Positions 1 to 11,254 of a stretch of DNA of 64,000 nucleotides are shown here, one piece after another. A program made the position numbers and the translations under genes. A model generated the notes under the pieces. The model was not told the origin of the DNA. It saw nothing but the letters and a program-made list of their open reading frames with translations, and searched no databases. This DNA is from Takakia lepidozioides (lineage: Eukaryota; Streptophyta; Takakiopsida; Takakiales; Takakiaceae): contig CM060732.1 in the NCBI GenBank assembly GCA_030704615.1, positions 31,413,053 to 31,477,052 of the forward strand, in the 5' to 3' direction. The number at the start of each line of letters is the position of its first letter. Within the stretch, counting starts at the first letter, position 1.

Positions 1-2030
1 GGGAATATTCACCTTTCATTCCTTATTTTTCATCCCACATGGATGAAATCGCAATGGTTTGCCATATTTCCTCTCCTGCCATAAAACTTGCACGATACTG
101 TGCGTTTTTTCTACGGGAGATGAAGTGATGGTGTCAGAGGGATCTCTTAGCACGAATTTTATGATTTTGATGGCTATGGAGACGCTTCAATGCTGTTTAC
201 AAGTACTCTGGCAAGATTCCAGTCCTTTCTCATCTCCCTTGGGAGGCGTAACGACGGCGGTGCTTCAATTCCCTCAGTATGGTGACCTATTCCCTTGGTG
301 GGCAATCTACCTTAGGCTGCCCGACTGCTTGTAGATCCTCTCTGGATCATTAAGTTTCAGCACTGCTCATAAAAACTTAGGGGGTTTCTTCACCTGTTAA
401 AATGCGCATAGATTTCAAGCAAACCATTGCTTGTTTGTGCTGTTGATTGTCAAGTGCTTGGAGCGATGTCGAGTCCTCTTCCGCAATCGATTAAGGTTGT
501 GGATAACCTTGCTTGTGTTTAGAACTGATTCTTGCTTTAGAACTCATGTTGTACAGCGATAACAAGCGTGAGACCCGATTCACCTAGGGTTCCACAATTC
601 TCACTAACCTGTTGGTTCTTGTGGGGGCTTGTGATGGGACCAGGTGAGGGTCCTCACTTAATGTGATTTTTGAAGCTTGAATCTGATGACAAACCTGCAA
701 GTGAAGTGACATCGACATCAGCTGATTATCCAAGGAGATGTCTCATTTTTGCCTCACTACATGACCAATCTGGATATGCTTACAATCTTTATCTATGTGT
801 TGAAGCAGCAAGTGCATTAGCGAGCCTTTTTAGAACACATGAATTCTATTAAGGACTCTGGGTTATGATTTCCGCTGCATTGAAATATGGTACTGGAAGT
901 AGGGTTTCCAGACCAAATGTATGCTCTTTTTTCATGCTTAGAGCACGATTTGCTACTCTGATATGTACACTTTCAAGCAACACGGTAGGGGAGAGGCCAG
1001 AGCTTGCATATGGTTTATACTGAGCCCTGTATGCCTTTATGTGCTCAATATATGGAACCTCTGTGGATGTCTGAACCCCCTTTCCTTTTTACCTTGCATA
1101 CAATCTGCTAAGGTAAGTAACCTGCTACCTCTTCATGTCACTCTGTAATTACAGATTGTATACAGTTGTGTTTGTGCAAACACCTTGTCAAGGTTGTAAC
1201 ATAATGACCCCAAACCTAAACCAGGTCTGGTTGTTTTAAAGAGAAGCCCCTGCTGTTGCTTGGTAATCAAAGACTGATTAACCTACAACATGGCTCTGGA
1301 TTTTATGTTACAAAAAAGATAGCTGTGTGTTTTTTGCTAGCTATGGCATATTCTGATACAAAACACTGCAGTAGAAAGCAGTTCTGGGAAATCAAGCTTA
1401 CTAAACAATGCAATGAGTTTTGACTCTGTGTCATGATTACAAAAAGTTCTAAAAATGTAGCAGATAAGCTCTGGGTTTTTGTTATTAAAAAGCTGGTTAT
1501 CTTATCAAGTAACCAGATGATTTAATATCCCGGTTGTGTGATTAATGGAAAATAGCTGGAACTTTTGGGTTCCAGATGAGCAGTACTATTGCATGATATA
1601 GGTAAACATTTAATTGTTTGCTTAGATGCCACCCATAGCTTATAATTCTAAAACAGGCATAAGAACAGGCTGAACACTTGTTTAGCATACTGTTCCTTAG
1701 AATATAAAGCTGGATTATTATAAGGAGGGGATCTTCTAAGTAATCCCACCCTCCCACCCGTATTTTCTTGTCATTGAAATCTACAAGGTAGATTCTTTGT
1801 CTTTGAAATGTAATGGAGGTCATCATAAGATCTGATTTGAAGTAGAGTTTGACTGATAATGCCTCTTCATGAGGTTGATTTGTCGTAAAAATTGACAATG
1901 ACCATGTTTGGTCCTGTCCATGTCCCGACAAGACATAGTATCTTCCCTCTATTTTTTGCTGTTCACAAAAGTAAACAAACCACAAGGGAGAGAGGGTGCA
2001 GAAAAAGTTAAAAGATAGTACTCATAAGAC
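1..2030. other. No recognisable gene
   Basis: I see only short scattered open frames, AT-rich stretches and a few GT/AG pairs. No frame shows a domain I recognise, and no chain of exons with consistent phase could be built. It could be intergenic DNA or the intron/UTR of a gene lying to the left of the window. Confidence 0.5.
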
Positions 2031-2079
2031 GTTGTTTGTCGTAGCCTTGTGGCCATTGACCCCGCGCCCAGGTTGAGCG

Positions 2080-3213
2080 GAAAGAAAAGGGACAGAACCT
2101 GCCTCTGTCAAGGGCTGACGTTGGTAGTAAGACTTACCTTCATATATAGAATTAATCTGGGTTTTCCAGATATCCTCTAGAAATCCCTTCACACAAGCAT
2201 CAAACTGTTGTGTGTGATTTGCCCAATAACTAGGCCTCAGGAGGGCCTGGGCTTTTGGCTCAGCCTTGAGACTTTCAAAGTTGGAAAACAGAGGTATAGT
2301 CACAATTCCCTTGATAGATTTGAAGAGAGCGTCTCTTTGGTGAGAGAACCCCGGAGAGTGTATCAGAAAAATGTGTACTGTCTTCAGATTGCCCACACAA
2401 CGGACAATTGCACTCTCCCTTTCCTCTCTGCTTCAGTTTCATGTTCAAATGTAGGCTTCCTGCCCTGAGTTTAAATTTCAGTCTAGTGTCGAGAGTGGGT
2501 AGACCCTCTTACTACCAACGTCAGCCCCTGACAGAGGTAGGATCTGTCCCTTTTGTTTCCCCAAGAGAGGGGGCAACAAAGAAAAACAGAGAATGTGGGG
2601 GGGGGGGGGAGTGACTGAGCAGCAGCAGCTGCTGCTCAGTCACTCCCCCCCCCCCCACCTTCTTTTCTTTTCTTTGTTGCCCCCTTTTGTCTCCCTCTCA
2701 CTCCCTCTCTCTGTCCCTCTTTGTCCCTCTCTCCCTCTCCCTCTCTCTCCCTCTCTTCTGTGATGCTCTCTTTTAAGCTCCCGACACCCTAAATTCAAGG
2801 TCAGATGGTGGGTTCAGCTGCAACATATGTCCAACACCAGATATCCTAAGTTAATCGACTCTATATCTTGGAAACAGGACCGCCCTGTCAAACAGGTTGA
2901 GCCCTTGGAGAAGAGAGTAAAAGAGATTCTCAAGGATCTGAATCTGGACCCGCAAGTCTTGACCTTGCTGGATAAACCTGACTTAGAGAGTGTAGTGTCC
3001 AAAGCCATGTCTGTTACCAGAAAATTGTCCGATGAAAATGAAGTTAGGAAGAAAACTTCCCTGAACCTATTTCCAGTCTCTAACATGAGGGAGGACATCA
3101 TGGATGCGCTCAAGGGTCTATCCCACTCTTGGCACCAGACCTAAATTTAAAGTCAGGGCAGGAAGACTACCTTTGAACAATAAACAGCAGCAGAGAGGAA
3201 AGGGAGAGTGAAA
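2080..3213. repeat. Nested inverted repeats around a large palindrome
   Basis: Three inverted relationships overlap here. About 50 bases at 2080-2132 recur inverted at 2505-2556. About 95 bases at 2409-2503 recur inverted at 3118-3213, with a more diverged partial copy near 2775-2805. A near-palindrome spans about 2566-2690: a G13 run pairs with a C12 run, flanking 15-base arms (2611-2625 and 2629-2643) around a 3-base loop, and similarity continues outward through a shared GGGGGCAACAAAG block. A CT-rich tract follows at 2690-2760. The arrangement looks like a foldback or head-to-head degenerate element. An open frame at 2827-3144 (+) lies between the arms; it is charged and probably helical but resembles no family I know. 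A frame at 2022-2396 (-) faintly recalls the C-terminal tail of LINE ORF2 proteins, too weakly to call. Confidence 0.7.
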
Positions 3214-3654
3214 TTTCCCTGACGTACCTCTGCTGCTGCTAGTGCTTGAAGCGAGCTGGCGCGGCGAGCTACTGCGGTGCTGTCGCGGCTGCCAGCGGCG
3301 CGGGTCCCCGCCGCTGCAGGGCATATCTCCCCCGCTCACCACAGCTCTCTCTCTCTTCAGCTCGTTAGGTTGCGCCTCTGCGCGACATTCCTACCACACA
3401 TGGGAGAGAGACATCAGCCCGTGCTTAGGGCAAGAAAAAAAGACAGAAAGTGAGGGAGGAGGCGGTGCTTACCTTGGGCGTTGGAGCGGCGTTGGGGCAA
3501 ACTCCTTGGGGCCTTGCGACCACCTCGGGCTCAGCAGCAGGTGCGTTTCTCCTCCACCCTAAACCCCACTCTCTGAACTACCTCTCTCCCAAAGAACAAA
3601 CGAAAAATGGAGGGGAAAGAGATGCTTCAAGCACTTAGGGGAAGAAAAAAAAAG

Positions 3655-3890
3655 CGCGGCGCCCACGTGCGACGCCCGGCCGTCACACGCCTGCGCCCGC
3701 CCTTTTTTTGAAATGTAAAAGTGAATTTTGCAACGGCTGGGCGTCGTTTCTTGCGACCCCCGGCCATAGAAATAAAATAAAACGCGTCGCCCCCCGCAAC
3801 GGCTGTCCGTCGCGGGGTGCGACCCCCACGTAAAAAAACAAAAAAAACTCGTCGTCCAATGCAACGCCAGGGTGTCGCAAGAGGCGACAG
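3655..3890. repeat. CACTA left subterminal repeats
   Basis: At least four copies of a GC-rich motif built from GCGACG..GCCGTCGC occur about every 60 bases, in both orientations and separated by A- or T-rich spacers. In this superfamily such arrays are the binding sites of the element's own TnpA-type protein. The same motif recurs at the right end. Confidence 0.8.
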
Positions 3891-3984
3891 CTGGCCTTTG
3901 ACCCCCCCCCCGACAGGATTGAGTGTTGGTGCACTAAGTGTTGGGAACGGATACCACCGGGCGGCACCAGACCACCGAGGCGGC

Positions 3985-4362
3985 GACCGCATGTTGTCGA
4001 AAAACATTACAAGAAGAACAAGATTGCGGATGCGGCAAAGGTGAGTGCTTTTCCCACCCCTCTCATTAACATTCATTCAAGGTACATTTAGGTTTATCTA
4101 ATAATATAGTATGATTGGTAAGCATACATGAATCAAAATTATGACATAAGTATTGATGCGTTGTTCACTATGCACATTGCAGCCACGACTTGATGCCCAA
4201 GCTCGCAATCACATTGCACATGAGGCATTTCGCGCTGGTCTACTTGCAGAATTTGTGCCAGAGCATGTGCCCGATGTGACCAGTTGGTTCCCCCAGCAGC
4301 ACGTAGATGAGATGCGTAGGGTCGAGGGGTATCGTAGGTGTCGTAGGCGTTATGGCCGGTGA
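3985..4362 (+). CDS. Short spliced ORF of unknown function in the CACTA element
   Basis: A lysine- and arginine-rich frame ends at a good donor (GCAAAG|GTGAGTGC near 4039). It can join across a short AT-rich intron to an exon that begins after TTGCAG near 4180 and reads to a stop at 4362. The second exon encodes a compact helical-looking stretch containing PEHVPDVTSWFPQQHVDEMR. I recognise no domain. It could be the element's accessory DNA-binding protein or a 5' exon of the transposase transcript. The downstream + frame (4363-4759) is a run of proline codons from simple repeats and is not supported as coding. Confidence 0.3.
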
Positions 4363-4534
4363 CAAGCAGGCCCACCCCCCCCCCCCCCCCCCTCCAGTTT
4401 CCTCAGGCGGTCCCCCTGATTGTGGCCTCCCCCCCCCATCTGTTTCTTTGTCTGATCCACCTCCGGTTGTACCTGATCCGGACGTTGTACCCTCGGCTGC
4501 ACCTCCGACATTACATCCTCAACCACCTCCACTT

Positions 4535-5044
4535 TCATCTCCTCTGCCAGCAGTACCACCTCCACCTCCACCTCCACGTGCATGTGCCCCCCGAACCCCT
4601 AGGAGGGGTCGGCGTTCTCCTAGGATTACCAAAAGAACTATTGACCAGCCCAACAACATTGCCAAAGATGTCGGGGTCACCATCACAAAATCTGATCTCA
4701 ATGGGAGACAACCCCCGTCTACGTACATCCTGTCCGTTGACACACAAAATGTAGGGTAGGATGTATGGGGCTTCGAGGTGTAATGTACGGAACTCCGCGG
4801 AGGTGTAGTATGGACCGTAGTAGGGAAACAAGTCCACCGTGCTATTTCTCCGAGGAGGAACCACAATATCATTGACCGTGAATAAACCCCGACCCATAGC
4901 AGGGTCTGTAGCGGCTCTCACAACTAACCATCTCCCCCAATACTCGAACTCCACATTTTCTCGGATGGGGGTGGGAGGGTCAAGATGATTCCCCCAACAA
5001 CGATGGGACAGCGAAGCGATGGGCATGAGAGCTTTTGTGGTCAT
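4535..5044 (-). CDS. SET-domain-like ORF, antisense in the CACTA element
   Basis: An uninterrupted frame runs from an ATG at 5044 to a stop at 4535 (169 codons). Residues about 30-130 have the order of SET lysine-methyltransferase signatures: a MGRGLFTVNDI segment like the GxGLFA..DI start of SET, an FPYYGP segment, then a GNVVGLVNSSFGNP segment where the family has GNxxRFINHSxxPN. The last ~30 residues are low complexity (alternating Trp-Arg) because they are read from a CCACCT-type repeat, so the true C-terminus may be truncated. Orientation is opposite to the transposase. Whether it is a captured host fragment or a standing component of this transposon lineage cannot be told here. The SET assignment rests on motif order only, and the His of the NHS motif is Ser here. 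Confidence 0.45.
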   Translation of the reverse strand: MTTKALMPIASLSHRCWGNHLDPPTPIRENVEFEYWGRWLVVRAATDPAMGRGLFTVNDIVVPPRRNSTVDLFPYYGPYYTSAEFRTLHLEAPYILPYILCVNGQDVRRRGLSPIEIRFCDGDPDIFGNVVGLVNSSFGNPRRTPTPPRGSGGTCTWRWRWRWYCWQRR

Positions 5045-6220
5045 ACGTCAGTATACTGTGAGGGGATGCACATGTTTGTGATGACATGTGCTAGTATGAC
5101 TATTAGGGCTGGCAGCGAACTATTTGCATCATACGAGTTCTCCCGGGATGATTGGGACCTCTGATTACAGCGTGAGTGGGATGTGTATGATAGAAATAGG
5201 GTTCCTTTGAGACAGGGATCGCGTAGAGGGGCATTGTAGATATTCTCATGATGTACTTTGTATACCTCCGATTAATCGATTGATGTAAATTTTTTTCTTG
5301 TTGCTCGTGTGGGTTGCAACTTTGCATATGTGATCTAAACATACTTATGCACATGTGGACCAAATATGAGCTTGAACCAAGTTGATTCAATGGGTCATTC
5401 TAGTGTTGATCGCAGCTACGTGTAAATTGTGTTTCGCCTGCAGATGATTTTTTTTTATTCCATTTTCAAGCCATATGCTTAATGATAGCATATGCAATGT
5501 GTGTGCAAAATTTGGGAGTAAACAAAAGTCATTTGGACCCATAACCAGATTTTGTTCTCTCATTTGCACTCGAAAGTTGAGTTATCTTCAACTTCATGCA
5601 CTCTTCATAGAGAGTTTTGCAAAAGTGACCCTAGAAACACACTTATTTTTTTTCCATTTTTTTTTGTCCCATTTTTTGCATGGATGTAGTGGTGCAAAGC
5701 CCGATGTCACAGAACAAAATAGAGCTAAAAATAAAATCATTATGCCCCTCAAAACCGCAATCATATATTTTCTAAATGCAAATATTTATTTTAAATTCGA
5801 TTTAATTCAAAATTGGTGCAAGGGTGAGTGCGTCGTTGGGGAGGCATTTTATTATTATTATTATTTTTTGGCCTGTTGGATCTTTGTACAGGTGTTGCAC
5901 ACATATTTAAGCACATGTAGGAAAAAATGAAGCTGAGCCACATCCGTTTGTTGGGTGCAATGGCATGAGAGGATTTTTTTTCACATTAGTAAATAAAAAT
6001 TGGTTGATAGGGTAAATGCGTCATGGGGGGGGGGCAAATGATTTTTGTTTCAGTTTGAAACTTTGCATGCGTGTACGTTGCACACATACATGTAATTATT
6101 GAATGACATATTTGATGCACACACACATTGAAGGTTGTTGTTTGCATTTCGCTTATAATGAAGTGTATGGTTGCAAGGACACATTATAATATATGTCCAT
6201 ATGTTTATTTGTTCATATCA
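5045..6220. other. AT-rich non-coding stretch inside the CACTA element
   Basis: This stretch is rich in T runs and TTA repeats (around 5848-5866) and has no credible frame. It probably holds promoter/leader or intron sequence for the transposase gene that follows. A poly-G run lies at 6026-6034. Confidence 0.5.
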
Positions 6221-6221
6221 G

Positions 6222-9200
6222 GACTTTGTCCATTCCTTCCCGGTCTTTTCTCTTGGCATCCCATCCGAAAACAACCCAAGTACATCAGGCGGGAGCCTTG
6301 GGCGAGACGCCGCCCCCACGGTACTGAACGATGATGACGATGACAGTGATAGTGACATTGACAACAACAATGAGCATGGAATTAACCAGGAGGATATGCA
6401 AGCCATGTAGGATCTCTTAATGCATCATGTGGGCGCTGATGTGTCCCATGAAGAGGGAACCCGGGCAATCGATGATCCTGAAATGGCCCCCTCAAATGAC
6501 ATGGAGAGGGAGGCGAGAACTCCCTGGTACGAAGGGGCGAAAGTGAGTCGACTTTCAACAATCTTATTTTTGCTCAATCTTCAAATTCGATTTGACATAA
6601 GTAATGTTGGGATGTCTGCCATAATGCGAACTATTGCAGACTATATCCTTGCTCCACACTTGAAACCCAAGATGCCACGGTCGCGGAAAGAGGCGTGCGA
6701 AGTCTTGGACTATGTGGGGATGGGCTATAAGAATTTGCATGCATGTCCATGTGATAAAACCCTATACTACGGAGATGATTCGCATCTCACCAAGTGCCCA
6801 AAGTGCAAGAAAGACCGATATTGGGATGATGTCCAAGGGAAAAAAGTACCACGCAAGGTATAAGCACCATTCCCCCTCGCATGAAGATTATTAGAGAGTA
6901 GTACTCATGCAAGATCTGATTGTGGTTTTGGAAGGAGTGAGTGAGGAGTGGAAGGAGCGACGTTTGGTTTTGACCATTCACACCCAAATGAGGGAGAGGT
7001 TGCATAAAGGGAAAGGCATAAAGGTGTTGTATTGTGTGTGCTAATGGGATGATTACATGTGGGGGGCGTGGGGTATTTCATCCTAGAAAATGCATTACTT
7101 TCCGATCATCCCGCGATTGAGGGCACAGTACCGAAGCCCCGAATTGGCCAGACTCATGAGATGGCACGCCTCGCATCGGAGCCCCCCGGGAAAGGTGTGC
7201 GGGCCACAAGATTCACAAGCATGGAGGCATATTGAAGAGATGTGGCCTTTTCTCTTGGAGGACCCACGACATGTCCACCTCGGCTTTTCCTCGGATGAGG
7301 TCAACCCATTCTCTGTCCAGTCATGTAGTCATTCCACTTGGCCGGTGACCATGTTGAATTACAACATCCCTCCGTATCTTTCAATTAAAAAAGGCCATAT
7401 CATATTGGCTGCCATTGTGCCAGGTGAGTGTACTTATTTCATGTTTATTATTGCCTTCGACTTTACATTAAACTTCTGATCTTTGACGCAATTTGGATGC
7501 AAGATTGATGAGTGACATAATCATGGAGTAAGACGTGTAATTCATTTTGTAGTATAATCTGCATATTGGTGGAGCATTGAAACAATGATGTGAATGTCTC
7601 AAAGGGAAAAAACAAGTGGCAAACATGGACATGTACTTGCGACCTCTTGTTGATGAACTTAAAGAGCTATGGAGGGGGGTCCCGGCATTGGATGCTTCAC
7701 TTGACCCTATGGCCGGACAATCTTTTCAGATGAGAGACATCTTGCTTTGGACAATGTATGATTATCCAGGTATATTATGTTCCCCATGAACAACCCGCGT
7801 ACATTCACTTGTCAATGCTGGATGAGGATGAGGATTGGAATTGATTGAAGTAGCGGCGACAGTCTTGTGCACCGTAGTGGGGTAGATGGCATTATGGGCC
7901 ATGCACATGACAACTTTTTGTTTTTGCTAATGTGGCGGGATGTGTAGTATAGGACTAACTGTTTGCTTGGGGCTAAGCACCAAAGGGTACCATGCATGCT
8001 TGCATTGTGACGATGATCTTGATGCACATAGCTCCCGTCATCTTCACAAGATGGTGTATCCCAACTACCACAAATTTCTTCCTATGAGCCATCGATGGAG
8101 AAGAAGAGAGAAACACTTGTTTGATGGTAAAGAGGAAGTACGTTCCCCCCCCCCCCCCCCTATATCACTGTCCGGGCAGTTTTGGGAGGACCGATGGAAG
8201 GAGGCCCATGTGGGCACGGACGGTGAAGTGGACGTGCCCGTCATGAAACGACTTTCAATCTTCTACGAGTTGCCATATTGGGCAGTACATATTCCACAAA
8301 AACACCGTCAATATTCCTATGCATGCATGTGATATTGCACATTTGGTATGCGTTGCATTGTCACTTTTACGTAAATTTTTTTGTGTAAGTCTTTGTGGGT
8401 GGGGATATATGTAGGACCTAAAGATTCGCCATCTTCTAGATCCCATGCATATTGAGAAGAATGTCTGCTCGTCATTTTTTTGGGTTCTTCATGGCACGCC
8501 GACAAAGAAGAGAGTGGCTGCAAAAGGAGATTCTCTCGGTGTTAGAAAGGAGCTTGAGGAGCAGGGTCGCATGCCCCATCTATGGGCCGAACAAAATGGT
8601 GTGGACCCAAAGGGTGTTGTATGGTGGAAGTATAGGCGCGCACCTTGGCAATAGACAAAGGAGGAATACAAGAAAGTGATAGCCACCATAAGTGCTGTCC
8701 GAACACCAACTGGTTATGGGTCATCCCTCCGAACGAAGTTCAGCGAAGAAGACGGGGTCCATGGTTTGAAGTCTCATGACTACCACAATCTATTGCAAGA
8801 TATCTTGTCCATTGTAGTACGTGGGACATTGACTCCCGAGGTTCGTGAGATAATCTATAGTTTGGAAGGTTTGTTCCGGTGGATTTGCTCCAAAGAGTTG
8901 GAAGAAGCAGATTTTCCACGCATGAAGAAGGAGGCGGCGGAGGTAATGTGTATGTTGGAGATGCACCTTTCTCCCTCCTTCTTTGACATCCAAGTGCACT
9001 TGGTAGTGCACTTAGTGGAAGAGGCTTCGATTGCCGGCCCCGTTCATTCTCGGTGGATGTACTTCCTTGAGCGTTATATGAAGACTTTGAAAGGATTTGT
9101 AAGACAAATGGCGCACCCGGAGGGTAACATGGCGGAGGGGTATACGTTGCAAGAAGCTATGTTCTATTGCACGGAGTACATGGCAAGGGTGGATGAGGAA

Positions 9201-10387
9201 TCCCCTCGGATGTGGAAGGAAGAGGAGGATGCACGAACCAAAGATATTGTTTTGCCCAAAAAATCGAAGAGGGTAAAATTGCCGACCTTGGTGATTGAGC
9301 AAGCGCATGCTTTCATACAGAAGAACACCTCATCCATACATGAGTGGGAGACAAGATACAATAATCTTGTTCAGCAACGAGAGGAGGAGATGCTTGCATG
9401 GAGGCGGAACCATCCAAGGCCGGTTACTAGACGCCCACGACGAGGAGCGGGCCGCCGGAATGTTCTTTCACAAAATTTGCCCATGGAATTGCAGCCTCTA
9501 AGTTCATTCCAATAGTGGCTTCGGACTTCAGTTTATGACGCCGTTGCTGAAGGAGAGGTGGTTTCAGTTTTGGTGCAAGACATTGCAAGGGGCCCCTCTC
9601 AATTCGCGACCTCATACACGGCGGTTTGGGTTCATGGTCGTCATTTCCGCATTCGTGCTCTTGACATGAAGCGCAAAACAACCTTTGATTCTGGCTTGTG
9701 TGCCACATATTGGCAAGACTCCGTGTGGGGCAAGGGAGATACACGACCTGCTATGAGCAAACTTGAGTACATTGGAGAGCTTGAGAGCATACTCCAACTT
9801 CAGTATACAAGGTACCGGCCTCTTCTCTTCAAGGGAAGGTGGTTCCAGCCACATCTTGTGGGGCCCTCCACAACACTAGTGCAAGATGATTGTGGTTTCA
9901 TGCGCGTCAATGCAGATAGGCTCAACCCTACTCATCGTCCTTCTGATGAGCTTTTTTCACGGCCTTCAGACATGGAGCAAGTTTTCTCCTCCGATGACAA
10001 AACAAGGGGAGAGAATTGGAAGGTGGTTGTGCATGCTCAGCCAAGAGGAAGACGTATTATCATGGTCTCGGATCTCCATGGGGTGAGGCAATTCCGGTGG
10101 ACGGAGAGACTGGTCATAATGATGCTGATGATAGAGGTTGGGTAGAGGGGGTAGAAGAGGATGATGACGCCCCGGACAGTGCATCCTGGACCCTATATGA
10201 TGAAGCTCTAGAAGATACGGATGTTGGAGAAGGAGACGAAGACACGGCCATTGACAACGAGGTGGAGGATGATTCGGAGGTGCCTTTTGAGAGCCGGGCC
10301 ATTTATGACGATGACTCCGATGACGAAGAAGACTTGCAGCTTGATGAGGATGAAGAGGCTCCGGATGATGATGTTCAAGTTGATTAG
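6222..10387 (+). pseudogene. TNP2-type CACTA transposase, broken by three TAG codons and a frameshift
   Basis: The exons read as a plant TNP2 transposase. The order is: an acidic N-terminus; a segment with YEGAKVSRLS and a CPCDKTL..CPKCKK zinc-binding cluster (6530-6857); an exon at 7085-7421 with YFPIIPRLRAQYRSPELARL and DEVNPFS; an exon near 7605-7771 with MDMYLRPLVDELKELW; an exon from about 7951 with GLSTKGYHACLHC and KFLP; an exon from 8416 with DPMHIEKNVCSSFF; then DUF4218- and DUF4216-like regions (8676-10060) and an acidic tail. Introns have GT..AG borders and preserve phase. The frame is broken by TAG at 6408-6410, 8652-8654 and 9513-9515, each inside otherwise continuous homology, and it shifts frame near 10065. 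A C16-17 run at 8144-8160 adds prolines. Such proteins cut and join CACTA ends; this copy is unlikely to make a full product. Confidence 0.85.
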
Positions 10388-10447
10388 ATACAAAATCAAA
10401 GCTATATAACAATTCTCGCACCGAACTGGACCCATCCCTTCGATTGA

Positions 10448-10639
10448 TTGTACATGTACATGCATATTGTACTTTATTTCTATGATTCATCAAATATGGC
10501 TGTGGCTGGTAGTCTTTTAAGAAAGAAGGCAGAGGCAATGACTATGTTGGAGCAACACATACAGATGTGGTATCAAGAGAATTATCAAAATGAATGTCAC
10601 AATCTACAAGAAGGTCCACAACAACAAGCTAAACCATAA
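10448..10639 (+). other. Possible 3' exon or UTR of the CACTA gene
   Basis: A short frame with a helical, charged C-terminal half (about 35 residues from the ATG-rich start) ends in QQQAKP and a stop, followed by an A-run at 10674-10692. It may be a terminal exon of the transposase transcript or untranslated sequence. I recognise nothing in it. Confidence 0.2.
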
Positions 10640-10724
10640 AGAAAAACAAACACCCTACCCCAGTACCATATGAAAAAAAAAAAAAAAAAAAAACCCCAAA
10701 GGCCCTAACCCTAAACCTAGAAAG

Positions 10725-11195
10725 CCCTGCCGTCACCGTCTGCGACCCCCACGCGTCGCAAACTGCGACGCGTTTTTTTGGGTTTATGAGGCCGGGGATC
10801 GCAAACGGCGACGGCCAGCCGTCGCAAACTGTGACATGTTTTTTTGTTTTGTAAGAATAGGGCAGCCGGGCAGTTTGCAACGCCCGGCCGTCGCAGGGGC
10901 CTTTTGCCCTTCATGCCACCATGCGACGGCCGGGCGTCGCATGAAAGGGCTGCAATGAAAGGGAAGGCAAGAAATGGTTTTTTTTTTTTTTTTTTTTTTT
11001 TTCGGCGTGCGACGACCGGCCGTCGCCAGAAAGGGCTGCCTTCTGCCCTTTGCTAGGGGCGACGTGTGGGCGTCGCATGGAAGGGCTGCCATTCTCCCTT
11101 CATCACTCCGTGTGACGGCCAGGCGTCACCGCCTGGCCCTGGCGCCAGGTTTCACTCCTGCGGGGTTTGTCTGCAACGGCCCGGCGTCGCAAACA
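10725..11195. repeat. CACTA right subterminal repeats
   Basis: Eight or so copies of the GCGACG(G/C)CC(G)GCGTCGC family occur here in both orientations, more than at the left end, including an almost perfect palindrome near 10921-10940. A T20 run at 10979-11002 interrupts the array. Together with the left array these define the element ends. Confidence 0.8.
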
Positions 11196-11254
11196 CGCTC
11201 CGCGGGGTTGACGTCGCAAACCCCCCCCCCCATTTGCTGTAGTGACAAGATCTG

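Larger units (their letters stand above)
3640..11242 (+). mobile_element. CACTA (En/Spm) DNA transposon
   Basis: The right terminus is clear: the element ends ...TTTGCTGTAGTG at 11231-11242, the inverse of a CACTACAGCAAA start. Both ends carry dense copies of a GC-rich subterminal motif of the type GCGACGCCCGGCCGTCGC in both orientations, the hallmark layout of CACTA elements. Inside lie a TNP2 transposase gene (+) and an antisense SET-like ORF. The left terminus is not certain. The subterminal repeats begin near 3655, and a degenerate candidate start (CACTTAGGGGAAG) lies at about 3633. The 3 bases flanking that candidate do not match the 3 bases after the right end, so either the left tip has decayed or I have it slightly wrong. 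Confidence 0.85.

Noticed and set aside
2022-2396. LINE ORF2 C-terminal remnant
   Set aside because: Only a weak HxFLIHSPxFSHQR-like resemblance, with no reverse transcriptase nearby.
3633-3650. CACTTAGGGGAAG as a certain left CACTA terminus
   Set aside because: One base differs from CACTA at a key place and the neighbouring three bases do not match those after the right end, so I report the left limit only as approximate.
4307-4759. Proline-rich + strand ORF
   Set aside because: It is read from C runs and CCACCT repeats, and the opposite strand has the better, SET-like reading.
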